Below are positions 54,937 through 63,545 of a DNA stretch of 64,000 nt, piece by piece. A model generated the notes under the pieces. That model was not told where the DNA came from. It did no database searches and saw only the letters and a list, made by a program, of their open reading frames with translations. Source of the stretch: Streptomyces bacillaris. Its GTDB lineage: Bacteria > Actinomycetota > Actinomycetes > Streptomycetales > Streptomycetaceae. The position numbers and the translations under genes are program-made. Position 1 is the first letter of the stretch. Each line of letters starts with the position of its first letter. Location of the stretch: positions 248,001-312,000 of the forward strand of contig NZ_CP029378.1 of NCBI RefSeq assembly GCF_003268675.1. The letters run 5' to 3'.

Positions 54937-55323
54937 GGGGAAACGCCTCACAGATATCGGGTGCGGAGGGAGCGGCACACCGTCGCGGCCTGCCGCGCCT
55001 CCGACGTTGACCGACACGGAACGCGACCCTCCGATGCCAGGTCGCAGGCGCCAGCCACTTGGCCCCCTTGTCCTCGCAGCTCAGTCAGGGGGCGGCCCAG
55101 GCAGGCAGTCGAGCCACGCCGGAGCCCGACCTCCGTAGCCCGAACACCGGAGTACGGCGGTGCGAGCGAGGCCGTGCGAACCGGGCTGCCGGAACCGGCC
55201 TGTCGTCAGCGCACCCGTCCACGCGTTTCAGCGCGACCGGGGGCAGTTCGGGGGCCGGTACGGGCTCGTCGCCGCCCGGCTCTCTTGAGGACCCAGCTCT
55301 CGAAGCCGATTCGCACATGAGAG
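54937..55323. other. 387-bp gap upstream of the di-Mop gene
   Basis: Nothing with coding support. It must contain the minus-strand di-Mop promoter. Base composition starts to fall toward the lower-GC patch that follows. Confidence 0.4.
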
Positions 55324-56298
55324 TCACCATTCCCACTGAAACCCGACTACCGCTTGCTCCATGTATGGGATAAATTGGTGCATTTCCCTATTGGGTGAGA
55401 TGCTGACGGGAACCTTCCGGACAGGCTCGGGTCCACTGTAGTCATCCCATACGCACCACCATGCCCTGCGCGGTGCCGTCGCTTCGAATATAACTCGCAT
55501 GTCGACGTTGTCGATGCGCTTCCGCGCGGCCCGGCGTACGTGAACGCAAGGGTCAGGTGTTGTCCGATGGAGCGTCGCGTATTGCAGAGAGGAATACTCA
55601 TCCTCAGTCAGGCGTCGGTCGAGCTTTAACTCAATTCCGATATACCCGGGACTGCTGGGATGAAATCGATAGAATGTCCCACCGACTACCGACTCCACAC
55701 TCGTCACCGTATCGCGAGGGCTATACGCAAAAGACTCCAATCCATCCTGTACGGCAACAATGACATGACTGTTTTCTATTCTCCGAAGGGATCGGTCGGC
55801 GGAAATATAATAGCGAGAGAACAGTGCCGTCGTGCGATGCCCCTGGGGTTGAATCATCGCTACAGGAGGATTCCGCAAGGTGAACGCTATGCCACCTCCT
55901 TTCAGGTCTATGACGCTACTCCCAGAGAAGGCATCCCAGACTTCCCTGGCATCCTCTGCGGAGAATTCAAATGACTCCAAGAACCAGGTGATCGTCTCGT
56001 GAGTGAGCTGGCTCCCGAGCAGAGCCTGCCGAACACGGTCGCGTAGCTTTCTGGGCAGCTCTCGGTCCGTGTCGGCACGCAGCCCCGTGTCCCAGAGGTG
56101 CAACGCGATCACCTGGGCGACCCCGGAGTAGCTGATGTCATTCCCATGCCGACGGCGCGCGTGAGCCCACCAGCGCTGCCGGTACTCGCGATGCTCAGCC
56201 AGCAGAACCCGCAGGCGGTTTCCCGCTGCGGCGGCTCCTGACTCCTTCGGTCCCTGTGAGCGTCGACCGGAATTTCCTGCCTCCATGCCTCTCAGCAT
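55324..56298 (-). CDS. Hypothetical protein, lower-GC gene
   Basis: 324 residues (ATG 56298 with GGTGAG 5-7 bp upstream; ATG 56286 possible). N-terminal 120 residues are helical and basic (YRQRWWAHARRRHGNDISYS, LPRKLRDRVRQALLGS), then a beta-rich C-terminal part with FYRFHPSSPGYIGIELKLDR and several Trp (RRAWWCVWDDYSGPEP). No signal peptide or transmembrane helix. I do not recognise a named family. The composition and codon use differ from the neighbours, which suggests transfer. Divergent from the EndoU-like gene with a 42-bp gap. Confidence 0.7.
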   Translation of the reverse strand: MLRGMEAGNSGRRSQGPKESGAAAAGNRLRVLLAEHREYRQRWWAHARRRHGNDISYSGVAQVIALHLWDTGLRADTDRELPRKLRDRVRQALLGSQLTHETITWFLESFEFSAEDAREVWDAFSGSSVIDLKGGGIAFTLRNPPVAMIQPQGHRTTALFSRYYISADRSLRRIENSHVIVAVQDGLESFAYSPRDTVTSVESVVGGTFYRFHPSSPGYIGIELKLDRRLTEDEYSSLQYATLHRTTPDPCVHVRRAARKRIDNVDMRVIFEATAPRRAWWCVWDDYSGPEPVRKVPVSISPNREMHQFIPYMEQAVVGFQWEW

Positions 56299-56340
56299 AT
56301 ATTCTCACCCAAGGTACCGCCGCAGCCTTCTGGAGATTCC

Positions 56341-56844
56341 TTGAGCACCGATCCGGAACCGTACAACCCTCGGAACTTTTATGATCACGAGATGGCCGGG
56401 CGTGACGCTCTACCTGGAAGGTACGGCGGATGGGAAGACGTATCCGTAGCAGGTGAGAATGAACTCGAAATCAGTGCGGAGCAACGCCGGGACGGCAGCT
56501 ATCTATCTCCATACCGGATGGATCACATTGCCGAGTTGCATTCAGGCAGGGCTGCTGCCCGGAAACTCGGCAAAAGTGTTTTCCCGGAGGACTGGTCAGA
56601 CGAAAAGATCTTTACAGCCGCTCAAGCGGTTGCCGCCGATCCATCTTCCCGGTGGAGCCGCGGTGAGGATGACTTCAGTGGCGAGCCTGGGACTCTATTC
56701 AATCCTTGGCACCGTCTTCCGGACGTCGAATGGGCCATACCGGCCCGTTTTCGAGTTGACGGGCATTACGAAGGGCTGGCTCTCCGTGTCGTCGTTGAGC
56801 CGTATGGAGAAGGGATCATCTCGGCTTACCCCCTTGGTTCCTGA
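56341..56844 (+). CDS. EndoU-like protein, possible orphan toxin module
   Basis: 167 residues from TTG 56341 (GGAG 7-8 bp upstream). The C-terminal 95 residues show the spacing of bacterial EndoU nuclease domains: KSVFPEDWSDEKIFTAA, a run of about 50, then LRVVVEPYGEGIISAYPLG. The upstream catalytic GGGH-type motif of that family is replaced by DHIAELHSGRAAARK, with only two His. No secretion signal, no polymorphic-toxin repeats and no recognised immunity gene. Could be a degenerate toxin tip, an inactive homologue, or unrelated. Confidence 0.45.
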   Translation: MSTDPEPYNPRNFYDHEMAGRDALPGRYGGWEDVSVAGENELEISAEQRRDGSYLSPYRMDHIAELHSGRAAARKLGKSVFPEDWSDEKIFTAAQAVAADPSSRWSRGEDDFSGEPGTLFNPWHRLPDVEWAIPARFRVDGHYEGLALRVVVEPYGEGIISAYPLGS

Positions 56845-56933
56845 TGGAGAGCATCGCCACAGCATCGCCACAGCCCTCCTACGGTGAGGTTCCGGCTGCG
56901 GGAAAACTCGCTGCCCAACCGAAAGGACGGGGT

Positions 56934-57317
56934 ATGAAACTCCTCTTCAAGCGCGTGGGCGTGCCCGTTGGAGCACTCTTCCTGACGTCAGGAGCCGCAC
57001 TCTCGATCGCGCCGACTGCCCAGGCCGCCAGCAGCGCCTATCCCACGATGACGGTGCAGGCCGGAGCGGCGGCGCGCTCGGCGCCGTACGCAGAGTCGTG
57101 GTCCTTCATCGGATGGGTGACTTCCGACGGGTGGCGGAACCCGAACGGGCAAGCATCATGGGTGTCCTGCTACAAGGACGCGGGGTGGGCAACCGGCAAC
57201 TACTCCAGCAACCGGTGGTTCAAGGCCTACGTGAACTACTCCGGCGGATCAGCGCCGGTCTGGGCCTACGTGCACTCGTCCTTCGTGACCAACCAGTCCT
57301 CGGTTCCGGCCTGCTGA
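56934..57317 (+). CDS. Small secreted SH3-like protein
   Basis: 127 residues. Signal peptide (GVPVGALFLTSGAALSIAPT, cut after AQA). The mature part of about 95 residues has bacterial SH3-like spacing (TVQAGAAARSAPYAES, WSFIGWVTSDGW, PVWAYVHSSFV) and a Cys pair (WVSCYKDAG and final PAC). Extracellular or cell-wall bound. AAAGGAC lies 7 bp before the ATG. A short hairpin follows. Confidence 0.75.
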   Translation: MKLLFKRVGVPVGALFLTSGAALSIAPTAQAASSAYPTMTVQAGAAARSAPYAESWSFIGWVTSDGWRNPNGQASWVSCYKDAGWATGNYSSNRWFKAYVNYSGGSAPVWAYVHSSFVTNQSSVPAC

Positions 57318-57340
57318 AGGAACCGACGAGAGTGAGCAGT

Positions 57341-57365
57341 CCCGGCCTGGCTCGACGGGGCCGGG
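57341..57365 (+). terminator. Hairpin after the SH3-like gene
   Basis: Seven-base arms CCCGGCC (57341-57347) and GGCCGGG (57359-57365) with an 11-base loop, 23 bp after the stop. Confidence 0.6.
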
Positions 57366-57394
57366 ACCAGCACACGAGCACCGCGCGGACCCCC

Positions 57395-58305
57395 ATGCCC
57401 CCAGCTATTCCGGCACTGAAGTCGTACCTCGCCCGCTCCGGCATGCGCTGCGTCGGCGAGATCGACATCACGCGGCCCCGATGGAGCCGGCGTCCCGCCA
57501 GGCTGGTCCCGCTGATCCTCGGCAGCGCCCGAACCCTCGGGCCCAGCACCGCCGAACGCCGCTTCGAGCAGGGCCGGCAGCGGCCGCTCCGGCCCGAACA
57601 GGACGTGCTGTCCCGGTTGCGGGCCCTGCCGGACGGAGAGCGGAAGGCCGACGAGACCAAGCGGATGATCGGCCGGGTACGGGCCTTCGCCGGATACCGC
57701 GAGTGTCCGAAGTACGGCATCGTCTGCCGCTACTTCCTCTACAAGCAGGGCCTGTTGGAGGAGGCCGGGCGGCTCGATCGGGACGGTGTGCTCGCCGAGC
57801 GGGAGGACGTCTTCCACCGCCTTCCAGGAGCTGGAGGACGTCGTCCGATCGCGCCGGGCTGACGATCGGCTCATCGCGCGGCGCAAGGAAGAGTTCCGGT
57901 CGTACGGGGCGCTCACCCCGCCCCGGGTGCTGACCACGGACGGCGAGGCCGTCACCGGGTCCTACCGGCGTGACGACATACCGGAGGAAGCATCGGCCGG
58001 TCTCGCGGTCTCCACCGGGAGCGTCGAGGGGCGGGCGCGCGTCATTCTCGACCTGGCCGACGCCGAGCTGGAAGAGGGCGACATCCTGGTCACGCGGTTC
58101 ACCGAGCCCAGTTGGTCCCCGCTGTTCCTCGGCGTCGCGGGGTTGGTGACGGAGGTGGGCGGCCTGATGACCCATGGCGCGGTGATCGCCCGCGAGTACG
58201 CACTGCCCGCCGTCGCCGGCGTGGACCGGGCCACCCGGTTCACCCGGGACGGGACAGCGCGTCCGCGTGCACGGAACGGACGGGTACGTCGAGATCCTGG
58301 AGTGA
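57395..58305 (+). pseudogene. Truncated, twice frameshifted rifampin-phosphotransferase-like gene
   Basis: The frame from 57395 gives IPALKSYLARSGMRCVGEID, RRFEQGRQRPLRPEQDVLSR and FAGYRECPKYGIVCRYFLYK. Near 57815-57835 it moves to another frame reading FQELEDVVRSRRADDRLIAR, TPPRVLTTDGEAVTGSYRRD and the catalytic His stretch LMTHGAVIAREYALPAVAG. At about 58250 an extra A shifts it again to VRVHGTDGYVEILE and TGA 58303. The ATP-grasp domain and the start of the protein are gone. Intact relatives phosphorylate rifamycins with ATP or belong to the PEP synthase superfamily. Confidence 0.85.
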
Positions 58306-58334
58306 CGGAGAGGAGGAAGCGCTCGGCGTGCCGA

Positions 58335-59024
58335 CTACAGGCTCGCCGACCAGGGGTGGCCCGGGTGGACACGGTCCAACAGCCGGGCCAGGGAAGCTCG
58401 TTGCTCCGGTCTCAGGTGCGGGAGCGTCGCGTCGAAGTCCGCCTGGTCCTTCGGGCGGACGTGCTTGGCCTTGAACAGCAGGGCCAGTGCGGGCGCCAGG
58501 TACGGGATGCCGTCCCGGGTGTGGTGGACGATCTCGCCGTACGGAAGCCGGATGCTCCTGTCGCGGCGGCAGATCCAGATGTTGCCGTCGTGCGGCTCGC
58601 GGAACACGTCCAGCAGATAGTCGCCGGTGGCCGGATCGCGGAGCCACGTCTGGTGCACGGCGGCCAGCACGTCCGGCGCGGCGTCCTCCCAGATCCGGCC
58701 GCTGCCCGCCGCGTCGAAGACGTAGCCGGGGAAGCGGCGGCGCACCTCGGGGAACCGCCCGGCCGGGACCGCGATCTCGATGTCCCCGTGCGCCCGGGGC
58801 TGCCCGCCGCGGAACAGGTCCAGCGCCCAGCCGGCGGCCACGTACCACGGGGCCCGGACCCCGGCCAGCCGCCGCGCCACCTCGTCCGGAGTCCAGGCGG
58901 ACGCCCACCGGGAGTCGAGGGCCTCGATCTCGCGGGGCGACAGTTCCGCACCGCCGTCCGGAAGTTGCTCGTGGGCACGAGGAGGCCCTCCTGTTTCGCC
59001 GCCCGGCGGTCGTCGCTCACTCAT
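58335..59024 (-). CDS. Aminoglycoside/lincosamide nucleotidyltransferase-like protein
   Basis: 229 residues. A polar N-terminal 45 residues precede the domain with WYVAAGWALDLFRGGQPRAH and HGDIEIAVP (the Gly-Trp and Asp-x-Glu pattern of the Pol-beta nucleotidyltransferase fold), then YLLDVFREPHDGNIWICRRD. LinB and related enzymes adenylylate antibiotics with this fold, but many homologues have unknown roles. It is convergent with the phosphotransferase remnant, 29 bp away. Confidence 0.75.
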   Translation of the reverse strand: MSERRPPGGETGGPPRAHEQLPDGGAELSPREIEALDSRWASAWTPDEVARRLAGVRAPWYVAAGWALDLFRGGQPRAHGDIEIAVPAGRFPEVRRRFPGYVFDAAGSGRIWEDAAPDVLAAVHQTWLRDPATGDYLLDVFREPHDGNIWICRRDRSIRLPYGEIVHHTRDGIPYLAPALALLFKAKHVRPKDQADFDATLPHLRPEQRASLARLLDRVHPGHPWSASL

Positions 59025-59163
59025 CGCTGCAAGCTATCAACGTCCGCTTCGGACTGCCTCCGCGAGCAAACAGGCGTGTGCGCAGAGGACTTGGGGGCAC
59101 CCGAACGTCAGGCCGGCCCCTTCGCGACCGGTTCTCGGAGCGACCGACCCGAAGGAGCGGAAG

Positions 59164-59436
59164 ATGACCACGCAGTACGGCAACCAGCCGACCGGACAGC
59201 AGCACTACGGCGCGCCCAAGGCCGGTGCCTCCGGCAACGTCTTCAGCATCATCGCGATCGTCCTGGGCGTGATCGGGTTCGTCTTCCTGCCGATCGTCTT
59301 CGCGCTGGGCGGGCTGATCATGGCCATCATCGCCAAGACCGTCCGGCACGAGCGGCTCGCCACGATCGCCATCGTGGTCAGCGCTGTCGGACTGGTCGGC
59401 GGCATGGTCCTGGGCGCGATCTTCGCGAGCATGTGA
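59164..59436 (+). CDS. Small membrane protein (DUF4190-like)
   Basis: 90 residues: Gln/Gly/Pro-rich N-terminal 25, two transmembrane helices (about 26-48 and 62-88) separated by a basic loop VRHERLA. The Gly-rich helices and the helix-loop-helix layout match DUF4190 proteins, whose role is unknown. GGAG lies 6 bp before the ATG. Confidence 0.8.
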   Translation: MTTQYGNQPTGQQHYGAPKAGASGNVFSIIAIVLGVIGFVFLPIVFALGGLIMAIIAKTVRHERLATIAIVVSAVGLVGGMVLGAIFASM

Positions 59437-59647
59437 GCCCTGAGCCCGGGCTTTCACGGGTGAGCCCCGAGGCGAGCCGTGCGGGGCGCACGGGGCGCCG
59501 GGGCGTGGGGCGTGAAGCCAGGGCACGGTGCCGAGGCGTGCGGGACATTTGGGCTGCTTCCGGTGGGCGGGCAGACTGTGGGCGCTCTCCCCGGTCCCGC
59601 TCCGGCCGCCGGGCCCCGCTCCGCTCCGCTCCCCGTCAGGAATCGCC

Positions 59648-60614
59648 GTGTCCCACACCTCCGCCGCCATCCCGGCGAGCAATGCCGCCCCGCGTACCGG
59701 TGCGCACCGCTTCAGCGCCGTCATCAGCCGCATAGCCGAGGAGATGGCTGTCCGCGACGACCACGGCCCCCGCCGACTACATACCGATGCTCGCCGGGGC
59801 CGACCCCCGGCGGTTCGGGATGGCCGTGGCGGAGCCGGACGGGACCGTGTACGGGGTCGGGGACTGGCGGCAGCCGTTCTCGACGCAGTCCATCTCCAAG
59901 GTCTTCGCCCTGGCTCTGGCGCTCTCCCTGGACGGCGAGCGGATATGGCGGGGCGTGGGCCGCGAGCCGTCGGGCAACCCCTTCCACTCCCTGGTGCAGC
60001 TGGAGTACGAGAACGGCATCCCCCGCAACCCGTTCATCAACGCGGGCGCCCTGGTGGTGACCGACCGGTTGCAGGCGCTGACCGGGGACGCCGCCGGCCG
60101 GGTGCGGGAGCTGCTGCGTGCGGAGAGCGGCAACACCGCTGTCGACTTCGTCCCGGACGTCGCCGCATCCGAGGCGGCCCACGGCGACCGCACCGCCGCG
60201 CTGGCCCACTTCATGGCCTCCTACGGCAACGTCACCCTCCCGGTGCCCGAACTGCTCGCCGCCTACTTCCGCCAGTGCTCGATCGAGGCGTCCTGCGCTG
60301 ACCTGGCCCTCTCCGCGGGGTTCCTCGCCCGGCACGGCGTCCGGGCCGACGGGTCCGAGCTGCTGACCCGCAGCCAGGCGAAGCAGGTCAACGCGGTCAT
60401 GCTCACCTGCGGCACGTACGACGCGGCCGGAGAGTTCGCCTACCGGGTGGGACTGCCGGGCAAGAGCGGCGTCGGCGGCGGGATCATCGCCATCGTGCCC
60501 GGGGAGTGCACCCTGTGCGTGTGAAGCCCGGGGCTCGACCGGCGCGGCAACTCGGTGGCGGGCGTGGCGGCGCTCGACCGGTTCACCACGCTCACGGGTC
60601 TGTCCGTCTTCTGA
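59648..60614 (+). pseudogene. Glutaminase gene with frameshift and internal stop
   Basis: GTG 59648 (AGGAA 6 bp upstream) begins SHTSAAIPASNAAPRTGAHR up to ISRIAEEMAVRDD. One base seems lost in the C run near 59771 because YIPMLAGADPRRFGMAVAEP continues in another frame. Class A glutaminase motifs remain: SxxK in FSTQSISKVFAL, ENGIPRNPFINAGA and GLPGKSGVGGGIIAI. At 60522 the codon that should be TGG (CTLCVW) is TGA, and the downstream sequence SPGLDRRGNSVAGVAALDRF still reads in frame to 60614. Converts glutamine to glutamate if intact. Confidence 0.85.
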
Positions 60615-60634
60615 CGCGCCGGCCTCCGGCCACA

Positions 60635-61528
60635 TCAGATGACGATGACGCGGCGGCCCCGGGTGTGGCCCGTTCGGCTGTCGGCATGCGCGGCAGCGGC
60701 CTCCGTCAGTGCGTAGGACTTCTCGACCGGGATGTGCAGCCTGCCGCGCGAGATGAGCGCTGCGGCCTCGGCCAGCGCGTCCGGCACGCTGCCCGCCTCG
60801 CCGGAGAAGCGGACGCCGGACTGCGGCGCGTCCAGGTCCGCGATGGTGACCACCTTCTCCGGGTCTCCGGTCAGTTCGACGAGCTCGCGGATCACACCGG
60901 AGCCCGCCAGGTCGAGCGCCGCGTCGACGCGGCCGAGACCGCGCACCCGCTCGGCCCAGCCCTCGCCGTACGTCGTGGCGAGTGCGCCCAGGCCGCGCAG
61001 GTAGTCCTGGTTGGCGGCGCCGGCCGTGCCGATGACCTTGATGCCCCGCTCGCGCGCGATCTGCAGGACCGCTGAACCGACTCCGCCGGACGCGCCGCTG
61101 ACGAGCAGGGTCTGGCCGGGCCGTACGCCGACCTCGCGGATGACGCGCAGCGCGGTCTCCATCACCGACGGATACCCCGCCGCCTCCTCGAACGTCAGGC
61201 CCTCCGGCATCCGGGCCCAGGCCGTCAGCACGGCGTACTCGGCGTACGTACTGGACCCTTCGCCGAACACGGGGGCGCCGATCTCCACCCCGTCGACGCC
61301 CCCGCCGACCTCGTCCACCACTCCGGCGGCGTCGAGGCCCACCCCTGACGGCAGTTCGGTCGGATGCGCTCCGAGGACCTGGCCTTCGCGGATGCGCCAG
61401 TCGACCGGGTTCACCCCTGCGGCTCGTACGGAGATGCGTATCTCGCCGGGGCCCGCGTGGGGCTCCTCGGCATCGATGAGGCGGAGGACGTCGGGGCCGC
61501 CGAACTCGGCGAAGCTCACCTTCTTCAT
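60635..61528 (-). CDS. Quinone-oxidoreductase-type (MDR family) NADP-dependent oxidoreductase
   Basis: 297 residues. N-terminal GroES-like domain (GPGEIRISVRAAGVNPVDW), nucleotide-binding Rossmann motif LLVSGASGGVGSAVLQIARE, C-terminal GRRVIVI. No zinc-binding cysteines, as in the zeta-crystallin/quinone reductase subgroup. Cytosolic, NADPH-linked; substrate unknown. Divergent from the TetR gene with a 69-bp gap that holds a small palindrome, so it is the probable target of that regulator. Confidence 0.9.
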   Translation of the reverse strand: MKKVSFAEFGGPDVLRLIDAEEPHAGPGEIRISVRAAGVNPVDWRIREGQVLGAHPTELPSGVGLDAAGVVDEVGGGVDGVEIGAPVFGEGSSTYAEYAVLTAWARMPEGLTFEEAAGYPSVMETALRVIREVGVRPGQTLLVSGASGGVGSAVLQIARERGIKVIGTAGAANQDYLRGLGALATTYGEGWAERVRGLGRVDAALDLAGSGVIRELVELTGDPEKVVTIADLDAPQSGVRFSGEAGSVPDALAEAAALISRGRLHIPVEKSYALTEAAAAHADSRTGHTRGRRVIVI

Positions 61529-61543
61529 GCCGCGACCGTAACA

Positions 61544-61554
61544 CTAACCGTTAG
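61544..61554. promoter_or_regulatory. Candidate TetR operator
   Basis: CTAACCGTTAG, five-base arms around one base, in the divergent promoter, 16 bp upstream of the oxidoreductase start and about 44 bp before the TetR start. Confidence 0.5.
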
Positions 61555-61597
61555 GATTTTGAATCTGTTGTTGTTTTGTATTTGGTAGTGTCAGCGC

Positions 61598-62176
61598 ATG
61601 ATCGAGCCGTCCGGGCGCCGCGAGCGCAAGAAGGCCGCAACCCGCCAGAAGATCGCCGACACCGCTCTGCGTCTCTTCCTGGAACGCGGCTACGACGACG
61701 TGGGCATCCGGGATGTGGCCGCCGAGGCCGATGTGGCCGTCACCACGCTCTTCTCCCACTTCCCCGCGAAGGAGGCGCTGGTCTTCGAGCGTGATCAGGG
61801 GTTCGAGCGCGGCCTCGTGCGGGCGGTCGCCGACCGGGCGCCGGGCGAACCGCTGATCCCGGCGCTACGCCAGGAGATCCACGCCCTGGTGCGCCACTGC
61901 ACGGCACCCGAGGCCGCCCCGGTCCGAAGTCTGATCGAGTCCTCACCGGCACTGCGGAATTACGAGGAGTCGATGCGGCTGCGCCACGCGGACTCGCTGG
62001 CCGCCGCCATCGCCGCCGACCTCGGCGTACCGGAGACGTCGACGGCCTGCCGGACCATCGCGCGGTTCGCGATCGACGCCTACGCACTGGCCTGCGAGGC
62101 GGCCGAGCCGGGGGACGCGGTGGACGAGGTCTTCCGGATGATCGAGGCGGCCTGGAGCGCCTCACGCCTCGCCTGA
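61598..62176 (+). CDS. TetR/AcrR-family regulator
   Basis: 192 residues. N-terminal DNA-binding domain: RKKAATRQKIADTALRLFLE, helix-turn-helix VGIRDVAAEADVAVTTLFSH and FPAKEALVF. The C-terminal all-helical domain binds the ligand. It very likely represses the divergent oxidoreductase gene and itself. ATG 61598. Confidence 0.93.
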   Translation: MIEPSGRRERKKAATRQKIADTALRLFLERGYDDVGIRDVAAEADVAVTTLFSHFPAKEALVFERDQGFERGLVRAVADRAPGEPLIPALRQEIHALVRHCTAPEAAPVRSLIESSPALRNYEESMRLRHADSLAAAIAADLGVPETSTACRTIARFAIDAYALACEAAEPGDAVDEVFRMIEAAWSASRLA

Positions 62177-63017
62177 GCCGCCCGTCGGTGACACGGCCCA
62201 CCCTGGTCCGGTCAGCCCACCAGGTCGCACCCAGTGGCAGGCGCACATGACGTGGAAGGCTCCGACGGCGGACACCTTCAGTGCGCTGCGGTCGGCGCTC
62301 TCGCTCGACGGCGAGCTGACCGAGCAGTAGCGCGGGACCTGCCCCGCCCGGGTGGGTGCCATGCCGGACAGTACCGACTTGGAGGGCGTCGAGAGGCCAA
62401 ACGCCTTAGTTGGCGTCGGACAGTTGAAGCCGGCCCACGTCTTCGAGAAGGTGTCCAGCACCGAGGCAGCGGCGCTCCTGCCGACGAGTCTCTTCCTGAA
62501 GGCGATCGAGTCGCCGGGGCCGTCGCCATGTACGGCTCCCCCGGCAACGCGGTGTTCCGCTTGCTGCCGTGGACCAGCCACACCGGCGCGTCCAGCTCCC
62601 ACAGCGCCTTCACCGTCGCCGGTGACTTACCGGTCCGCAGGCTTCATGACTGAGGCGGGGGCGTTGACCGTCGACGAGAAGCCCGTGAGGTTCGAGGTGA
62701 CCGCTCGTGCGGCGTGCAAAAGGGTGAGCAAGGACCCCGCACCAGTGGTCTGGGGCAGTACCGCAGACCTGGCGGCCAGGATGTTCCTCAGGCGAGGGAA
62801 GGGGCCGAGCGTGCCGGAGCGATCGGGACCGTACACGCGGATGCTGCGCATGGGACCGACGTCGGTGTCCGACGCCCGAGCTACATCGTTGAGCGTTTTC
62901 AGCGTGGCCACTGATCGGGTGACGCCGGTCAGGTCGAGGTGAGAACCGCGACGCACAAAGCTCCCGTGCCGTTGAGAGAGGTGTTCGACGTCTCGACCCA
63001 CCGGCACAGGAACCCTG
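62177..63017. other. 841-bp stretch with no convincing gene
   Basis: Several frames are open on both strands (for example minus 62162-62602 and 62627-63007, plus 62352-62942), but none has a recognisable domain, a ribosome site or consistent codon bias, and they disagree with each other. It looks like decayed sequence next to an insertion-sequence remnant. Confidence 0.5.
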
Positions 63018-63545
63018 TTGGTTCCCCATACTGCCGCACTCGACCTCCCTCACGACCTGGTCGAGTGGGTCACCATGCTCGTCGTCACCCGCGAGGGTGA
63101 CCGCCACTGCAAGCTCCCACCGCACCAGCGCGCGCTCGTCGCTCTGGTGTACCTGCGCCGCCACGACACCCTCGCCCGGATCGCGGCCGGGTGCGGGACC
63201 GTCGGCACCGTCCACGCCTACGTCACCAGCGTGACCAGACTGCTCGCCGAACAGGCCCCCGGCCTGCTGAAGACGCTGCGCGAGCACGATCCGGACTTCG
63301 TCCTGCTGGACGGGACCCTCGCCGAGTGCGACCGCTTCGGCGACAGCCGGGCGGACTGCTCGGCCAAGCACCGCCGGCACGGCGTGAACGTCCAGGTCCT
63401 CACCGATCCGGCCGGCGAGCTGCTGTGGATCTCGCCCGCCCTGCCGGGCCGCACTCATGATCTCACCGCGGCCGTACCCACCGGATGATCCGGATCTGCG
63501 AACGCCAGGGTGTCCCCGTCCTCGCCGACCACGCCTACACGGGCG
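63018..63545 (+). pseudogene. IS5-type transposase remnant
   Basis: From 63018: [20 protein letters not shown], the helix-turn-helix-like [23 protein letters not shown]-fold segment [20 protein letters not shown], then [20 protein letters not shown] and GRTHDLTAA. At about 63470 one base is missing; the next frame continues [20 protein letters not shown] and AYTGEATLKAL before homology stops. The last third, with the final Glu, is absent. No terminal inverted repeats or target duplications can be matched in the window. Confidence 0.75.

Noticed and set aside
54937..55323. Possible molybdenum-cofactor riboswitch before the di-Mop gene
   Set aside because: I could not draw a convincing conserved aptamer; left as a plain upstream region.
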